In this document: positions 47,037 through 56,978 of the stretch, piece after piece
How positions within the stretch are numbered: the first letter of the stretch is position 1
Layout: each line of letters begins with the position of its first letter
Assembly (NCBI RefSeq): GCF_001426245.1
Contig: NZ_LMCM01000005.1
Coordinates: forward strand, 523,482 to 587,481
Origin: Phycicoccus sp. Root101
GTDB lineage: Bacteria; Actinomycetota; Actinomycetes; Actinomycetales; Dermatophilaceae
Length of the DNA stretch: 64,000 nucleotides
Direction of reading: 5' to 3'
Notes under the pieces: model-generated
The model's database searches: none
What the model was told of the DNA's origin: nothing
What the model saw: only the letters and a program-made list of their open reading frames with translations
Program-made: the position numbers and the translations under genes

Positions 47037-49427
47037 GTGCCCAAGAACCAGCGATCCGGCGCGCCCAAAAAGGCCCGTTGGACCCCTGACCAGAAGGCTG
47101 CCGCGAAGAAGGGCCCTAAGAAGGCCCACCGCGGACAGTCGGCTGCAGGCGGAGCTGCCGCCTCCCGTCCGGCCCGTGACGCCGACCGCCTGGCGCGTCG
47201 CGAGTTCAGCCGTGACGACAGCCGCGGCGAGCGCCGCGCCACCACCGACCGCGGCCCCCGCCGCGAGTTCAACCGTGACGACCGCCCCGCGCGTTCGTTC
47301 AACCGGGACGACCGGCCCCAGCGCCGTGACTCCCGTGACGAGCGCCCCGCGCGCTCGTTCAACCGTGACGACCGGCCCCAGCGCCGCGAGTTCAACCGTG
47401 ACGACCGCCCGGTCCGTCGCTTCGACCGTGACGACAACCGTGGCCCGCGCCGCGAGTTCTCCCGCGATGAGCGCCCCCAGCGCAGCACCTACTCCCGTGA
47501 GGACCGCCCCGTGACCCGCTTTTCCAATGATGACAACCGTGGCCCGCGTCGTGACGCCGGCCGTGACGACCGCCCCGCTCGCACGTTCAACCGTGACGAC
47601 CGTCCGGCCCGCACGTTCAACCGGGACGAGCGTCCCGCGCGTTCGAACGACGACCGTCCGGCCCGCACGTTCAACCGCGACGAGCGCCCCGCGCGTTCGT
47701 TCGACCGTGACGACCGTCCGGCCCGCACCTTCAACCGTGACGACCGTCCGGCCCGCACCTTCAACCGCGACGAGCGTCCCGCGCGTTCGAACGACGACCG
47801 TCCGGCCCGCACCTTCAACCGCGACGACCGCCCGGCCCGCACGTTCAACCGTGACGACCGTCCGGCCCGCACGTTCAACCGCGACGACAACCGCGGCCCG
47901 CGCCGCGAGTTCGACCGCAACGACCGCCCGCAGCGCTCGTTCGACCGCAACGACCGTCCGCGCTTCGAGGACCAGGTCGACCCCGAGGCCGAGCGCATGG
48001 AGGCCGACACCTGGGTCAAGGCGACCCGCAAGAGCGTCGACGGCCCCGTGAACGTCGCCGAGGACAACGGCTTCGCCGCCCTCGGTCTCTCGAGCCGCCT
48101 CGTCGAGCGCCTGGCCCGCGACGGCATCACCACGCCGTTCCCGATCCAGAACGCCACCATCCCGGACGCCCTGGCCGGCAAGGACGTCCTCGGCCGCGGC
48201 CAGACCGGCTCCGGCAAGACCCTGGCCTTCGGTCTGCCCGCCCTGTCGCGCCTCGACAACGGCCAGAAGGCGTCCCCGCGTCGCCCCCGTGCCCTCGTCA
48301 TGGTGCCGACCCGTGAGCTCGCGATGCAGGTGTCCGACGCGCTCGAGCCCCTCGTGCACGTCCTCGGCCTGCGCCACAAGCTCGTCGCCGGTGGCCTGTC
48401 CTACACGACGCAGATCAACGCCCTGAACCGCGGCGTCGACCTGCTCATCGCGACCCCGGGTCGCCTCAAGGACCTGGTCGAGCGTGAGGCCGTCATCCTC
48501 GACTCCATCGAGATCTGCGTCCTGGACGAGGCCGACCACATGGCCGACATGGGCTTCATGCCCGAGGTCACCGCGATCCTCGACCAGATGCCGAAGGGCG
48601 GGCAGCGCATGCTGTTCTCCGCGACGCTGGACAAGGGTGTCGACAAGCTCGTCGAGGGCTACCTCACCGACCCGGTGACGCACTCCACCGACGACGCCAA
48701 GGCCTCGGTCACGACGATGGAGCACCACGTGCTGCTCATCGACCCGATGCACAAGAAGACCATCACCGCCGAGGTCGCCAACCGCTCGGGTCGCACCGTG
48801 GTCTTCGTCCGCACCAAGCTCGGTGCCGACCGCGTCGCCCTCCAGCTGCGTGAGCAGGGTGTCTTCGCGGCCGCCCTGCACGGTGGCCTCAACCAGGGCG
48901 CCCGCAACCGCGTCCTCGGGGCGTTCCGTGACGGCAGCCTCCCGGTGCTCGTCGCCACCGACGTCGCCGCGCGCGGCATCCACGTCGACGACGTGTCCGT
49001 CGTCCTGCAGGTCGACCCGCCGGCCGACCACAAGGACTACCTGCACCGCTCGGGCCGTACCGCCCGCGCCGGTGACAAGGGCACGGTCGTGACCCTGGCC
49101 CTCCCGCACCAGCGCCGCACGATGGAGCGCATGGCCCGCGAGGCCGGCATCGATGCCGTCCCCACCAAGGCCGTCCCCGGTGACGAGCGCCTCGCGGCGA
49201 CCGGCGCCGTCACCCCCAGTGGCATCCCGGTCCCCGAGGACCAGGTCCGTCGCGTCCTCGAGGGTGACAAGCGTGGTGGCCGTCGTCCCGGTGGACACGG
49301 TGGCCCGCGTGGCGGTGGCCCCCGCGGTGGTGGCCCCCGCGGCCCCCGCCAGGGTGGCGGCAGCCGCTCGTACGGCAGCGACCGCTCCGGCGGCCCCCGC
49401 GGCGAGCGCAGCAGCTACTCGCGCTGA
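47037..49427 (+). CDS. DEAD-box RNA helicase with long Arg/Asp-rich repeat N-terminus
   Basis: A 796-residue RhlE/CsdA-type helicase that unwinds RNA duplexes. Residues 1-56 are basic; about 57-311 are roughly 25 repeats of the type NRDDRPARTF; the helicase core begins near 340: Q motif FPIQNATIPDAL, GRGQTGSGKTLAFG (about 389), PTRELAMQVSDAL, VLDEADHMADMGF (about 496), LFSATLDKG, ARGIHVDD, HRSGRTARAG. The C-terminus (about 735-796) is RGG-like (GGPRGGGPRGGGPRG). Normal relatives lack so long an N-terminal tail. GTG 47037 is the first start after an in-frame stop. The low-complexity tails suggest RNA binding and condensate formation (inference). Confidence 0.93.
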   Translation: MPKNQRSGAPKKARWTPDQKAAAKKGPKKAHRGQSAAGGAAASRPARDADRLARREFSRDDSRGERRATTDRGPRREFNRDDRPARSFNRDDRPQRRDSRDERPARSFNRDDRPQRREFNRDDRPVRRFDRDDNRGPRREFSRDERPQRSTYSREDRPVTRFSNDDNRGPRRDAGRDDRPARTFNRDDRPARTFNRDERPARSNDDRPARTFNRDERPARSFDRDDRPARTFNRDDRPARTFNRDERPARSNDDRPARTFNRDDRPARTFNRDDRPARTFNRDDNRGPRREFDRNDRPQRSFDRNDRPRFEDQVDPEAERMEADTWVKATRKSVDGPVNVAEDNGFAALGLSSRLVERLARDGITTPFPIQNATIPDALAGKDVLGRGQTGSGKTLAFGLPALSRLDNGQKASPRRPRALVMVPTRELAMQVSDALEPLVHVLGLRHKLVAGGLSYTTQINALNRGVDLLIATPGRLKDLVEREAVILDSIEICVLDEADHMADMGFMPEVTAILDQMPKGGQRMLFSATLDKGVDKLVEGYLTDPVTHSTDDAKASVTTMEHHVLLIDPMHKKTITAEVANRSGRTVVFVRTKLGADRVALQLREQGVFAAALHGGLNQGARNRVLGAFRDGSLPVLVATDVAARGIHVDDVSVVLQVDPPADHKDYLHRSGRTARAGDKGTVVTLALPHQRRTMERMAREAGIDAVPTKAVPGDERLAATGAVTPSGIPVPEDQVRRVLEGDKRGGRRPGGHGGPRGGGPRGGGPRGPRQGGGSRSYGSDRSGGPRGERSSYSR
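47205..47970 (+). repeat. Approximately 30-bp coding tandem repeats with a 144-bp higher-order unit
   Basis: The helicase N-terminus is built from about 25 units of 24-33 bp encoding NRDDRPAR(T/S)F variants (RDE, NDD, RDN, with RPQR toward the ends). The short variant SNDDRPAR occurs twice, exactly 144 bases apart (GTTCGAACGACGACCG at 47641 and 47785), embedded in near-identical sequence, so a recent segmental duplication of about five units is evident. Confidence 0.9.
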
Positions 49428-49500
49428 GCACCGCCCTTCGGTGACCGACGCACGCTGACCCCAGCGGGCACCATCCGTTCACCGAGCATCACCCGAACAG

Positions 49501-49533
49501 CCAGAGCCCCGGTCCCTGTGACCGGGGCTCTGG
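49501..49533 (+). terminator. Terminator of the helicase gene
   Basis: Perfect 14-base arms (CCAGAGCCCCGGTC, 49501-49514; complement 49520-49533) with a 5-base loop, 74 bases after the helicase stop and just upstream of yqgE. Confidence 0.85.
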
Positions 49534-49555
49534 CGTGGGTGGGCATGATGGGGGT

Positions 49556-50110
49556 GTGGACGCTGACCTCTCGGGCAACCTGCTCGTCGCGACACCCCAG
49601 ATCGAGGACGGGGTGTTCTGCCGCAGCGTCGTCCTGCTCCTGCACCACGACGCCGAGGGCGCCCAGGGCGTGGTGCTCAACCGCCCCATGGAGGCGCGGA
49701 TCGACGCGGTGCTGCCGGACTGGCAGGCGCACGCGACGGCGCCGGCCGTGCTGTTCGAGGGCGGTCCGGTGGGCCTCGACAGCGCGCTCGGGCTCGTCAC
49801 CGCCCCCGGTGACGTGGAGCCGATGGGGGTCAAGCGCCTCTTCGGCGGACTGGGCCTGGTCGACCTCGACACCCCTCCCGCGATCGTCGTCCCCGAGGTG
49901 GCCGGGCTGCGGATCTTCGCCGGGTATGCCGGGTGGTCACCCGGGCAGCTCGAGGAGGAGATCAGCTCGGGGAGCTGGTACGTCGTGGAGTCCGAGGGCC
50001 GCGACGCGTTCGACGCCGACCCGGCGCAGCTGTGGACGCGGGTGCTGCGGCGCCAGCGCGACCACCTCGCGTTCGTGGCGACCTTCCCGGCCGACCCCGA
50101 GATGAACTGA
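49556..50110 (+). CDS. YqgE/AlgH family protein
   Basis: A 184-residue protein: SGNLLVATPQIEDGVFCRSV near the N-terminus, AQGVVLNRPMEARI, VLFEGGPVGLDSALGL and RIFAGYAGWSPGQLEEEI are the family's conserved blocks. The function is unproven (AlgH affects alginate regulation in Pseudomonas). GTG 49556 aligns with family N-termini; GTG 49535 overlaps the terminator stem and is less likely. Confidence 0.93.
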   Translation: MDADLSGNLLVATPQIEDGVFCRSVVLLLHHDAEGAQGVVLNRPMEARIDAVLPDWQAHATAPAVLFEGGPVGLDSALGLVTAPGDVEPMGVKRLFGGLGLVDLDTPPAIVVPEVAGLRIFAGYAGWSPGQLEEEISSGSWYVVESEGRDAFDADPAQLWTRVLRRQRDHLAFVATFPADPEMN

Positions 50111-50174
50111 CCCGCTCCTCCCGGAGGCGGCCGGGGCGAACCCGGCGGGGGAGGAGGGTGGTGGCTCGGCGTCA

Positions 50175-50180
50175 TACACT
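50175..50180 (+). promoter_or_regulatory. -10 box of a leaderless promoter for the DUF3039 gene
   Basis: TACACT ends 7 bases before ATG 50188. Confidence 0.6.
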
Positions 50181-50187
50181 CGGGCGC

Positions 50188-50490
50188 ATGAGCGAGCCCC
50201 AGATCCCCCTGGACGACCCGCTGGCCCCGTCGGCCCAGCCCTCCACCTCCACCGCCGTGCTGGAGCGCGAGCAGGTCGAGGAGCAGCTGCAGGAGCCCGG
50301 TGACCACGAGCGGTTCTCGCACTACGTGCGCAAGGAGAAGATCCTCGAGAGCGCGCTCTCGGGCGAACCCGTCGTCGCGCTGTGCGGCAAGGTCTGGGTG
50401 CCCGGCCGCGACCCGAAGAAGTTCCCGGTCTGCCCGACGTGCAAGGAGATCTACGAAGGGCTGCGGGCGCCACAGGACGGCGGCGAGTGA
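50188..50490 (+). CDS. DUF3039 domain protein
   Basis: A 100-residue actinobacterial protein. Residues 1-40 are acidic and Pro/Ser-rich; the conserved part is RFSHYVRKEKILESALSGEP, VVALCGKVWVPGRDPKKFPV and CPTCKEIYEGL. The three cysteines and a His suggest a small zinc-binding domain. The function is unknown. It probably has its own leaderless transcript. Confidence 0.9.
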   Translation: MSEPQIPLDDPLAPSAQPSTSTAVLEREQVEEQLQEPGDHERFSHYVRKEKILESALSGEPVVALCGKVWVPGRDPKKFPVCPTCKEIYEGLRAPQDGGE

Positions 50491-50646
50491 CGCAGTTCGC
50501 GGCCGACAGGTTCCGGACCTGCCGAAACGCTGGCTGACTCTTTACCTCGACCTGTCGGCCCCGACCTCGCCGCAGACGTTCCCGCTCCTAGCGTTCCACG
50601 GTAGCCACCGACCGACCCGGACGGTGCGCCCCGTGAAAGGACGCTC

Positions 50647-51633
50647 ATGAAGCTTCGCCCACGCATCGCCCTCACCTCCCTCGTCCTCGGCATGACCGCC
50701 GTCGGGCTCGGGCACGGCGCCGCCGTCGCCCAGCCGATGGCGGGCGAGAACACGGTCGCCGCCTCCTGCGAGACGCACACCGACGCCGTGAACACGGCCA
50801 GGTCGGCCAAGGGAGGCAACCGGGTCGACCCGCACGAGTTCAGCCAGGCGCAGGTCGACCGGCTCGAGGCGCAGTACCGCAAGGACGCTGCGGCCAAGGG
50901 GTTCTCCACCTCGAGCAACGGCAAGCTGGCGAAGTCCGACAGCCGCAAGCCCGTGGCGACCGCTGCCTTCGCGGCGACCACCGTGGACGTCTACTGGCAC
51001 GTCATCACGAACGGGACCAGCGGCAAGCTGACCACCTCGCAGATCAACAGCCAGCTCACCGTCCTCAACAACGCCTACGCGTCATCCGGCTTCTCGTTCC
51101 GCCTGGCCGGCACCGAGACGACGACCAACGCCGACTGGTTCAGCATCGCCTTCCCCGCGAGCGGCGCCGAGCCCAGCGACGCGAAGGCCATGAAGACGGC
51201 CCTGCACAAGGGCACCAAGGCTGCGCTGAACCTGTACTCGACGACGTTCTCCGACGGCACCCTCGGCTACGCCCAGTTCCCGTCCACGAACAACACCACC
51301 CTCGACGGCGTGGTCCTGGACTACCGCAGCATCCCCGGCGGCAGCCTCTCGCCCTACAACGAGGGCGACACCGCGACCCACGAGGTCGGCCACTGGGTCG
51401 GGCTCTACCACACCTTCCAGGGCGGCTGCTCGGGCAGCGGCGACTCGGTCGGTGACACCCCGGCGGAGGCCTCCCCAGCCTTCGGGTGCCCGACCGGCCG
51501 CGACACCTGCACGGCCACCGGTCTGGACCCCATCAAGAACTTCATGGACTACACCGACGACTCCTGCATGAACACCTTCACCGCGGGCCAGACGACCCGC
51601 ATGCAGAACCAGTGGCTCACCTACCGCGGCTGA
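50647..51633 (+). CDS. Secreted zinc metalloprotease, M43 (pappalysin/cytophagalysin) family
   Basis: A 328-residue exported protease: signal peptide (ALTSLVLGMTAVGLGHGAAVA), propeptide-like region to about residue 105, then the catalytic domain with zinc motif ATHEVGHWVGLYHTF (HExGHxxGxxH, about 243-257) and the Met-turn KNFMDYTDDSC. Six conserved cysteines around residues 258-311 fit the M43 disulfide pattern. The ATG follows GAAAGGACGC. It stands between the DUF3039 and SF2 helicase genes but has its own ribosome binding site and terminator. Confidence 0.92.
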   Translation: MKLRPRIALTSLVLGMTAVGLGHGAAVAQPMAGENTVAASCETHTDAVNTARSAKGGNRVDPHEFSQAQVDRLEAQYRKDAAAKGFSTSSNGKLAKSDSRKPVATAAFAATTVDVYWHVITNGTSGKLTTSQINSQLTVLNNAYASSGFSFRLAGTETTTNADWFSIAFPASGAEPSDAKAMKTALHKGTKAALNLYSTTFSDGTLGYAQFPSTNNTTLDGVVLDYRSIPGGSLSPYNEGDTATHEVGHWVGLYHTFQGGCSGSGDSVGDTPAEASPAFGCPTGRDTCTATGLDPIKNFMDYTDDSCMNTFTAGQTTRMQNQWLTYRG

Positions 51634-51698
51634 CTCCAGCCACGGCAGCTGACCGACGCCGACACCCGGCCTCCGCGGGTGCAGACGTCTAGCACATC

Positions 51699-51730
51699 CC
51701 GAGGCCCCGGCAGCGATGCCGGGGCCTCGG
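51699..51730 (+). terminator. Terminator of the M43 protease gene
   Basis: Perfect 14-base arms CCGAGGCCCCGGCA (51699-51712) and complement (51717-51730) with a 4-base loop, followed by TGTCGTTT. Confidence 0.85.
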
Positions 51731-51752
51731 CATGTCGTTTCCCGACACCGGC

Positions 51753-51758
51753 TAACGT
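51753..51758 (+). promoter_or_regulatory. -10 box for the SF2 helicase gene
   Basis: TAACGT ends 9 bases before ATG 51768; no ribosome binding site is seen, so the mRNA is probably leaderless or nearly so. Confidence 0.5.
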
Positions 51759-51767
51759 GGCCGCCCT

Positions 51768-53528
51768 ATGAGTACCGCCGCCGCCTCCCACCTCTCACCA
51801 GCGTTCCCGGAGCGGGCGGCGTGGGGCACGGCGTCGAAGCTCCGTGCCTGGCAGCAGGCCGCGCTGTCGTCCTACCTCGAGGCGGACCCCCGCGACTTCC
51901 TCGCGGTGGCGACGCCGGGGGCCGGGAAGACGACGTACGCGCTGCGCCTGGCCACCGAGCTGCTGGGTCGCGGCACCATCTCGGCCGTCACCATCGTGGC
52001 GCCCACTGAGCACCTCAAGACGCAGTGGGCCGAGGCGGCCGCCCGGGTCGGGATCCACATCGACCCGAAGTTCTCCAACTCCTCGGCCCGGCACTCCAGC
52101 GAGTACGACGGCGTCGCGCTGACCTACGCCCAGGTCGCCAGCCGCCCGTCCCTGCACCGCACCCGGACCGAGTCGGCGCCCACGCTCGTGATCCTCGACG
52201 AGATCCACCACGGCGGCGACAACCTGTCCTGGGGTGACGCGATCCGTGAGGCGTTCGAGCCCGCCGCCCGCCGGCTGGCGCTCACCGGCACGCCCTTCCG
52301 GTCCGACACCTCGCCCATCCCGTTCGTCACGTACGCCGAGGACCGCGACGGCATCCGCCGTTCGTCCGCGGACTACACCTACGGGTACGCCGAGGCGCTG
52401 CGCGACGGAGTCGTCCGGCCCGTCCTCTTCCTCGCGTACGGCGGGGCGATGCGCTGGCGCACCAAGGCCGGCGACGAGATCGCCGCCCGCCTCGGGGAGA
52501 TGCTCACCAAGGACTCGATGGCCCAGGCGTGGCGCACCGCGCTGGACCCCAAGGGCGAGTGGATCCCCTCCGTCCTCGCGGCGGCCGACAAGCGCCTCAC
52601 CGAGGTGCGGCGCGGGGTCCCGGACGCCGGCGGCCTCGTCATCGCGTCCAACCAGACCGCGGCCCGCGCCTACGCCAGGATCCTCGAGACGATCACGGGC
52701 GAGAAGGTCACCACGGTGCTGTCCGACGACGCGGGCTCCTCCGAGCGGATCGAGGAGTATGCCGCGGGCGACTCGCGCTGGATGGTGGCCGTGCGCATGG
52801 TGTCCGAGGGCGTCGACGTGCCCCGGCTGTGCGTCGGTGTCTACGCGACCTCCACGTCCACGCCGCTGTTCTTCGCCCAGGCGGTCGGCCGCTTCGTGCG
52901 CGCCCGCCGCCGGGGTGAGACCGCCTCGGTCTTCCTGCCGTCGGTGCCGGTCATCCTCGAGCACGCGGCCCGGCTCGAGGACGAGCGCGACCACGCCCTC
53001 GACCGGGTCACCAAGGACGACAACAGCGCCTCGGCGATGTGGGCCGAGGAGGACGCCCTCATCGATGCGGCCAACCGGACCGCGCGGACCCCGGACATGG
53101 ACCAGATGACCTTCGAGGCGCTGGAGTCCGACGCGGAGTTCGACCACGTCCTCTTCGATGCCAAGCAGTTCGGGTTGAACGCGGTGGTCGGGTCCGACGA
53201 GGAGCAGGAGTACCTCGGTCTCCCGGGCCTGCTCGAGCCGGACCAGATGTCGTTGCTGCTGCACGAACGCCAGACCGCCCAGCACGGACGCCGTCCCAAG
53301 GCGGCGGACGCGCAGGTGGCCGTCTCGGCCCACCGCGCGCTGGCAGCTCAGCGCAAGGAGCTCAACAAGCTCGTGGCCGCCTACGCCCGCAAGAACAACG
53401 CGCCGCACGGGGTCGTGCACAACGACCTGCGGCGCGCCTGCGGAGGCCCGTCGCTCGACGAGGCCACCTCCGAGCAGGTCACCGCCCGGATCGACAAGAT
53501 CCGCGCGTGGTTCGTCGGCCGCCGCTGA
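51768..53528 (+). CDS. DEAD/DEAH-box SF2 helicase (UvsW/Rad25-like fold)
   Basis: A 586-residue SF2 ATPase. Motifs: LRAWQQAALSSYLEADPRDF (Q-like), TPGAGKTTYALRLA (Walker A, about 50-63), VAPTEHLKTQW (Ia), VILDEIHHGGD (II, about 143-153), ALTGTPFRSD (III), and MVSEGVDVPRLCVGVYAT with QAVGRFVRARR (V/VI). Both RecA domains are intact; the C-terminal 170 residues are helical without a recognised domain and end in a basic stretch. Substrate unknown; DNA repair or RNA remodelling are both possible. No defence-type neighbours are present. Confidence 0.88.
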   Translation: MSTAAASHLSPAFPERAAWGTASKLRAWQQAALSSYLEADPRDFLAVATPGAGKTTYALRLATELLGRGTISAVTIVAPTEHLKTQWAEAAARVGIHIDPKFSNSSARHSSEYDGVALTYAQVASRPSLHRTRTESAPTLVILDEIHHGGDNLSWGDAIREAFEPAARRLALTGTPFRSDTSPIPFVTYAEDRDGIRRSSADYTYGYAEALRDGVVRPVLFLAYGGAMRWRTKAGDEIAARLGEMLTKDSMAQAWRTALDPKGEWIPSVLAAADKRLTEVRRGVPDAGGLVIASNQTAARAYARILETITGEKVTTVLSDDAGSSERIEEYAAGDSRWMVAVRMVSEGVDVPRLCVGVYATSTSTPLFFAQAVGRFVRARRRGETASVFLPSVPVILEHAARLEDERDHALDRVTKDDNSASAMWAEEDALIDAANRTARTPDMDQMTFEALESDAEFDHVLFDAKQFGLNAVVGSDEEQEYLGLPGLLEPDQMSLLLHERQTAQHGRRPKAADAQVAVSAHRALAAQRKELNKLVAAYARKNNAPHGVVHNDLRRACGGPSLDEATSEQVTARIDKIRAWFVGRR

Positions 53529-53552
53529 CCTCGACCCGCTGGGCGGTGGGCC

Positions 53553-55333
<1,781 letters not shown>

Positions 55334-55353
55334 GCTCCGCAGCACGGCCGTGA

Positions 55354-55394
55354 GGGCCGGTATGGCGCGTGGTCACCACGCGCCATACCGGCCC
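55354..55394. terminator. Perfect 19-bp palindrome, bidirectional terminator
   Basis: Arms 55354-55372 and 55376-55394 pair without mismatch over a 3-base loop (GGGCCGGTATGGCGCGTGG). It lies between the convergent hpd and amino acid permease genes. The stem contains the recurrent GTATGGCGCG motif on both strands. Confidence 0.85.
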
Positions 55395-55432
55395 TGCGTC
55401 GTCTCCACCCGCGCGGCTGGGCGCTGGCTCCG

Positions 55433-56905
55433 TCAGTCCCGCTGGGCGAGTCGGGCGTTGCGTCGGCCGTAGACCAGGTAGATCACCAGGCCGAGGACCA
55501 TCCAGATGAGGAACCGCGACCAGGTCTCGAGCGACAGGTTCGTCATGAGGTAGAGGCAGGCCAGTGCCGACAGCACGGGGATGACGGGGTTGAAGGGGAC
55601 ACGGAACGGCCGCTTCATGTCGGGTCGGGTGCGGCGCAGGATCGGCACGGCGATGGAGACCACGACGAACGCGAACAGCGTCCCGATGCTCACGAGGTCG
55701 GCGAGGTCCTTGAGCGGGATGAAGGCCGCGAGCAGCGCGACGAGGACGATGGTGCCCATCGTGATGCGGTAGGGCGTCCCCCACTTCGGGTGGACCTTGG
55801 CCACCGCAGGCGGCAGCAGCCGGTCGCGGCCCATCGAGAAGCCGATCCGCCCCATCGCCACGATGTCGACGAGGATGACGGAGGTGAGGCCGGCCACGGC
55901 CGCGATGGAGATCAGCGTGGCTGCCCAGCCCGCACCGACGGCCTTGAAGGCGCTCGCGATCGGGGCGCCCTCGTCCAGCTGGCCGTAGGGGACCATCCCG
56001 GTGATGACGAGCGAGACACCGATGTAGAGCACGGTGCAGATGCCGAGGGTGCCCAGCAGGCCCAGGGGGAGGTCGCGGCTGGGGCGCTTGGTCTCCTCGC
56101 CGAGGTTGGCCACCGCCTCGAAGCCGGTGTAGGCGAAGAACACGACCGCGGCCGCGGTCAGGACACCGGCGAACCCGAAGGCCGTGGGCTCGATGCCGAA
56201 GACGGCCTGGCTGAGCGGCTGTTTGATGCCGGAGACCCCTGCCTTGACGGGCTCCGCCGGGGGGATGAACGGGGTGAGGTTGGCGCCCTTGACGAAGAAC
56301 GCGCCGGCGATGATGACGAAGAAGCAGATGGCGACCTTGATCGCGACGAGGGTGTTCGTCACGCGGGCGCTCTCGCGGATGCCCACGACCGCCACGACCC
56401 CGAGGACGAGCACGATGGCGACCGCACCGAAGTTGACCGGCGCCTGCTCCCCGAACAGGGACGTCGGCAGGTCGAACAGCTGCCTCATGTAGCCCGACCA
56501 GCCGCGCGCGACCACCGCCGCACCGAGGGCGAACTCGAGGATGAGGTCCCAGCCGATGATCCACGCGAAGACCTCGCCGATCGTCGCGTACGCGTACGTG
56601 TACGCGCTGCCGGCCGTCGGCACGGCGGCAGCCATCTCGGCGTAGCAGAGGGCCGCCAGCAGGCTGACCACCCCGGCGATCGCGAACGAGATGACGACGC
56701 CCGGGCCCGCGTGGTTCTTGGCCTCGATCCCGGTGAGGGTGAAGATCCCCGTGCCGATGACGATGCCGATGCCGAAACCCATCAGGTCGCCGGCGCCGAG
56801 ATGGCGCCTGAGCCTGCTGCCGCTGCTGCCGTCCTCGGTCCCCGGGTCACCCGCCTGGGCCAGGACGTCCTCGACGGGTTTGGTGCGAAGGATCGAGTCA
56901 CTCAT
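55433..56905 (-). CDS. Amino acid permease, cationic amino acid transporter type (APC)
   Basis: A 490-residue transporter with about 12-14 helices: LGAGDLMGFGIGIVIGTGIF (helix 1), NHAGPGVVISFAIAGVVSLL, AYTYAYATIGEVFAWIIGWD, and VVFFAYTGFEAVANLGEETK. These are the CAT/YfnA subgroup signatures. The position beside hpd suggests possible uptake of an amino acid for this pathway, but the substrate is unknown. It is divergent from the RDD gene. Confidence 0.9.
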   Translation of the reverse strand: MSDSILRTKPVEDVLAQAGDPGTEDGSSGSRLRRHLGAGDLMGFGIGIVIGTGIFTLTGIEAKNHAGPGVVISFAIAGVVSLLAALCYAEMAAAVPTAGSAYTYAYATIGEVFAWIIGWDLILEFALGAAVVARGWSGYMRQLFDLPTSLFGEQAPVNFGAVAIVLVLGVVAVVGIRESARVTNTLVAIKVAICFFVIIAGAFFVKGANLTPFIPPAEPVKAGVSGIKQPLSQAVFGIEPTAFGFAGVLTAAAVVFFAYTGFEAVANLGEETKRPSRDLPLGLLGTLGICTVLYIGVSLVITGMVPYGQLDEGAPIASAFKAVGAGWAATLISIAAVAGLTSVILVDIVAMGRIGFSMGRDRLLPPAVAKVHPKWGTPYRITMGTIVLVALLAAFIPLKDLADLVSIGTLFAFVVVSIAVPILRRTRPDMKRPFRVPFNPVIPVLSALACLYLMTNLSLETWSRFLIWMVLGLVIYLVYGRRNARLAQRD

Positions 56906-56913
56906 GGGAATTC

Positions 56914-56919
56914 ACCCTA
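56914..56919 (-). promoter_or_regulatory. -10 box for the permease gene
   Basis: TAGGGT on the minus strand ends 8 bases before ATG 56905; no ribosome binding site is seen. Confidence 0.45.
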
Positions 56920-56978
56920 GGTGGGGCCCGGTGGTGCCGCTCGTCGGCGCAGGGCCGGGTGCGTGAGAGGCTGAGCCC

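Noticed and set aside
47205..47970. Regular repeats resembling a CRISPR array
   Set aside because: Units are contiguous, in frame and coding, with no unique spacers and no cas genes nearby.
47004..49298. 764-residue antisense open frame opposite the RNA helicase
   Set aside because: Long antisense frames are expected in high-GC DNA, and the repeats keep all frames open. The sense frame has all DEAD-box motifs.
51768..53528. SF2 helicase as part of a phage defence system
   Set aside because: Neighbours are ordinary chromosomal genes; no nuclease, methylase or toxin partner, and base composition does not differ.
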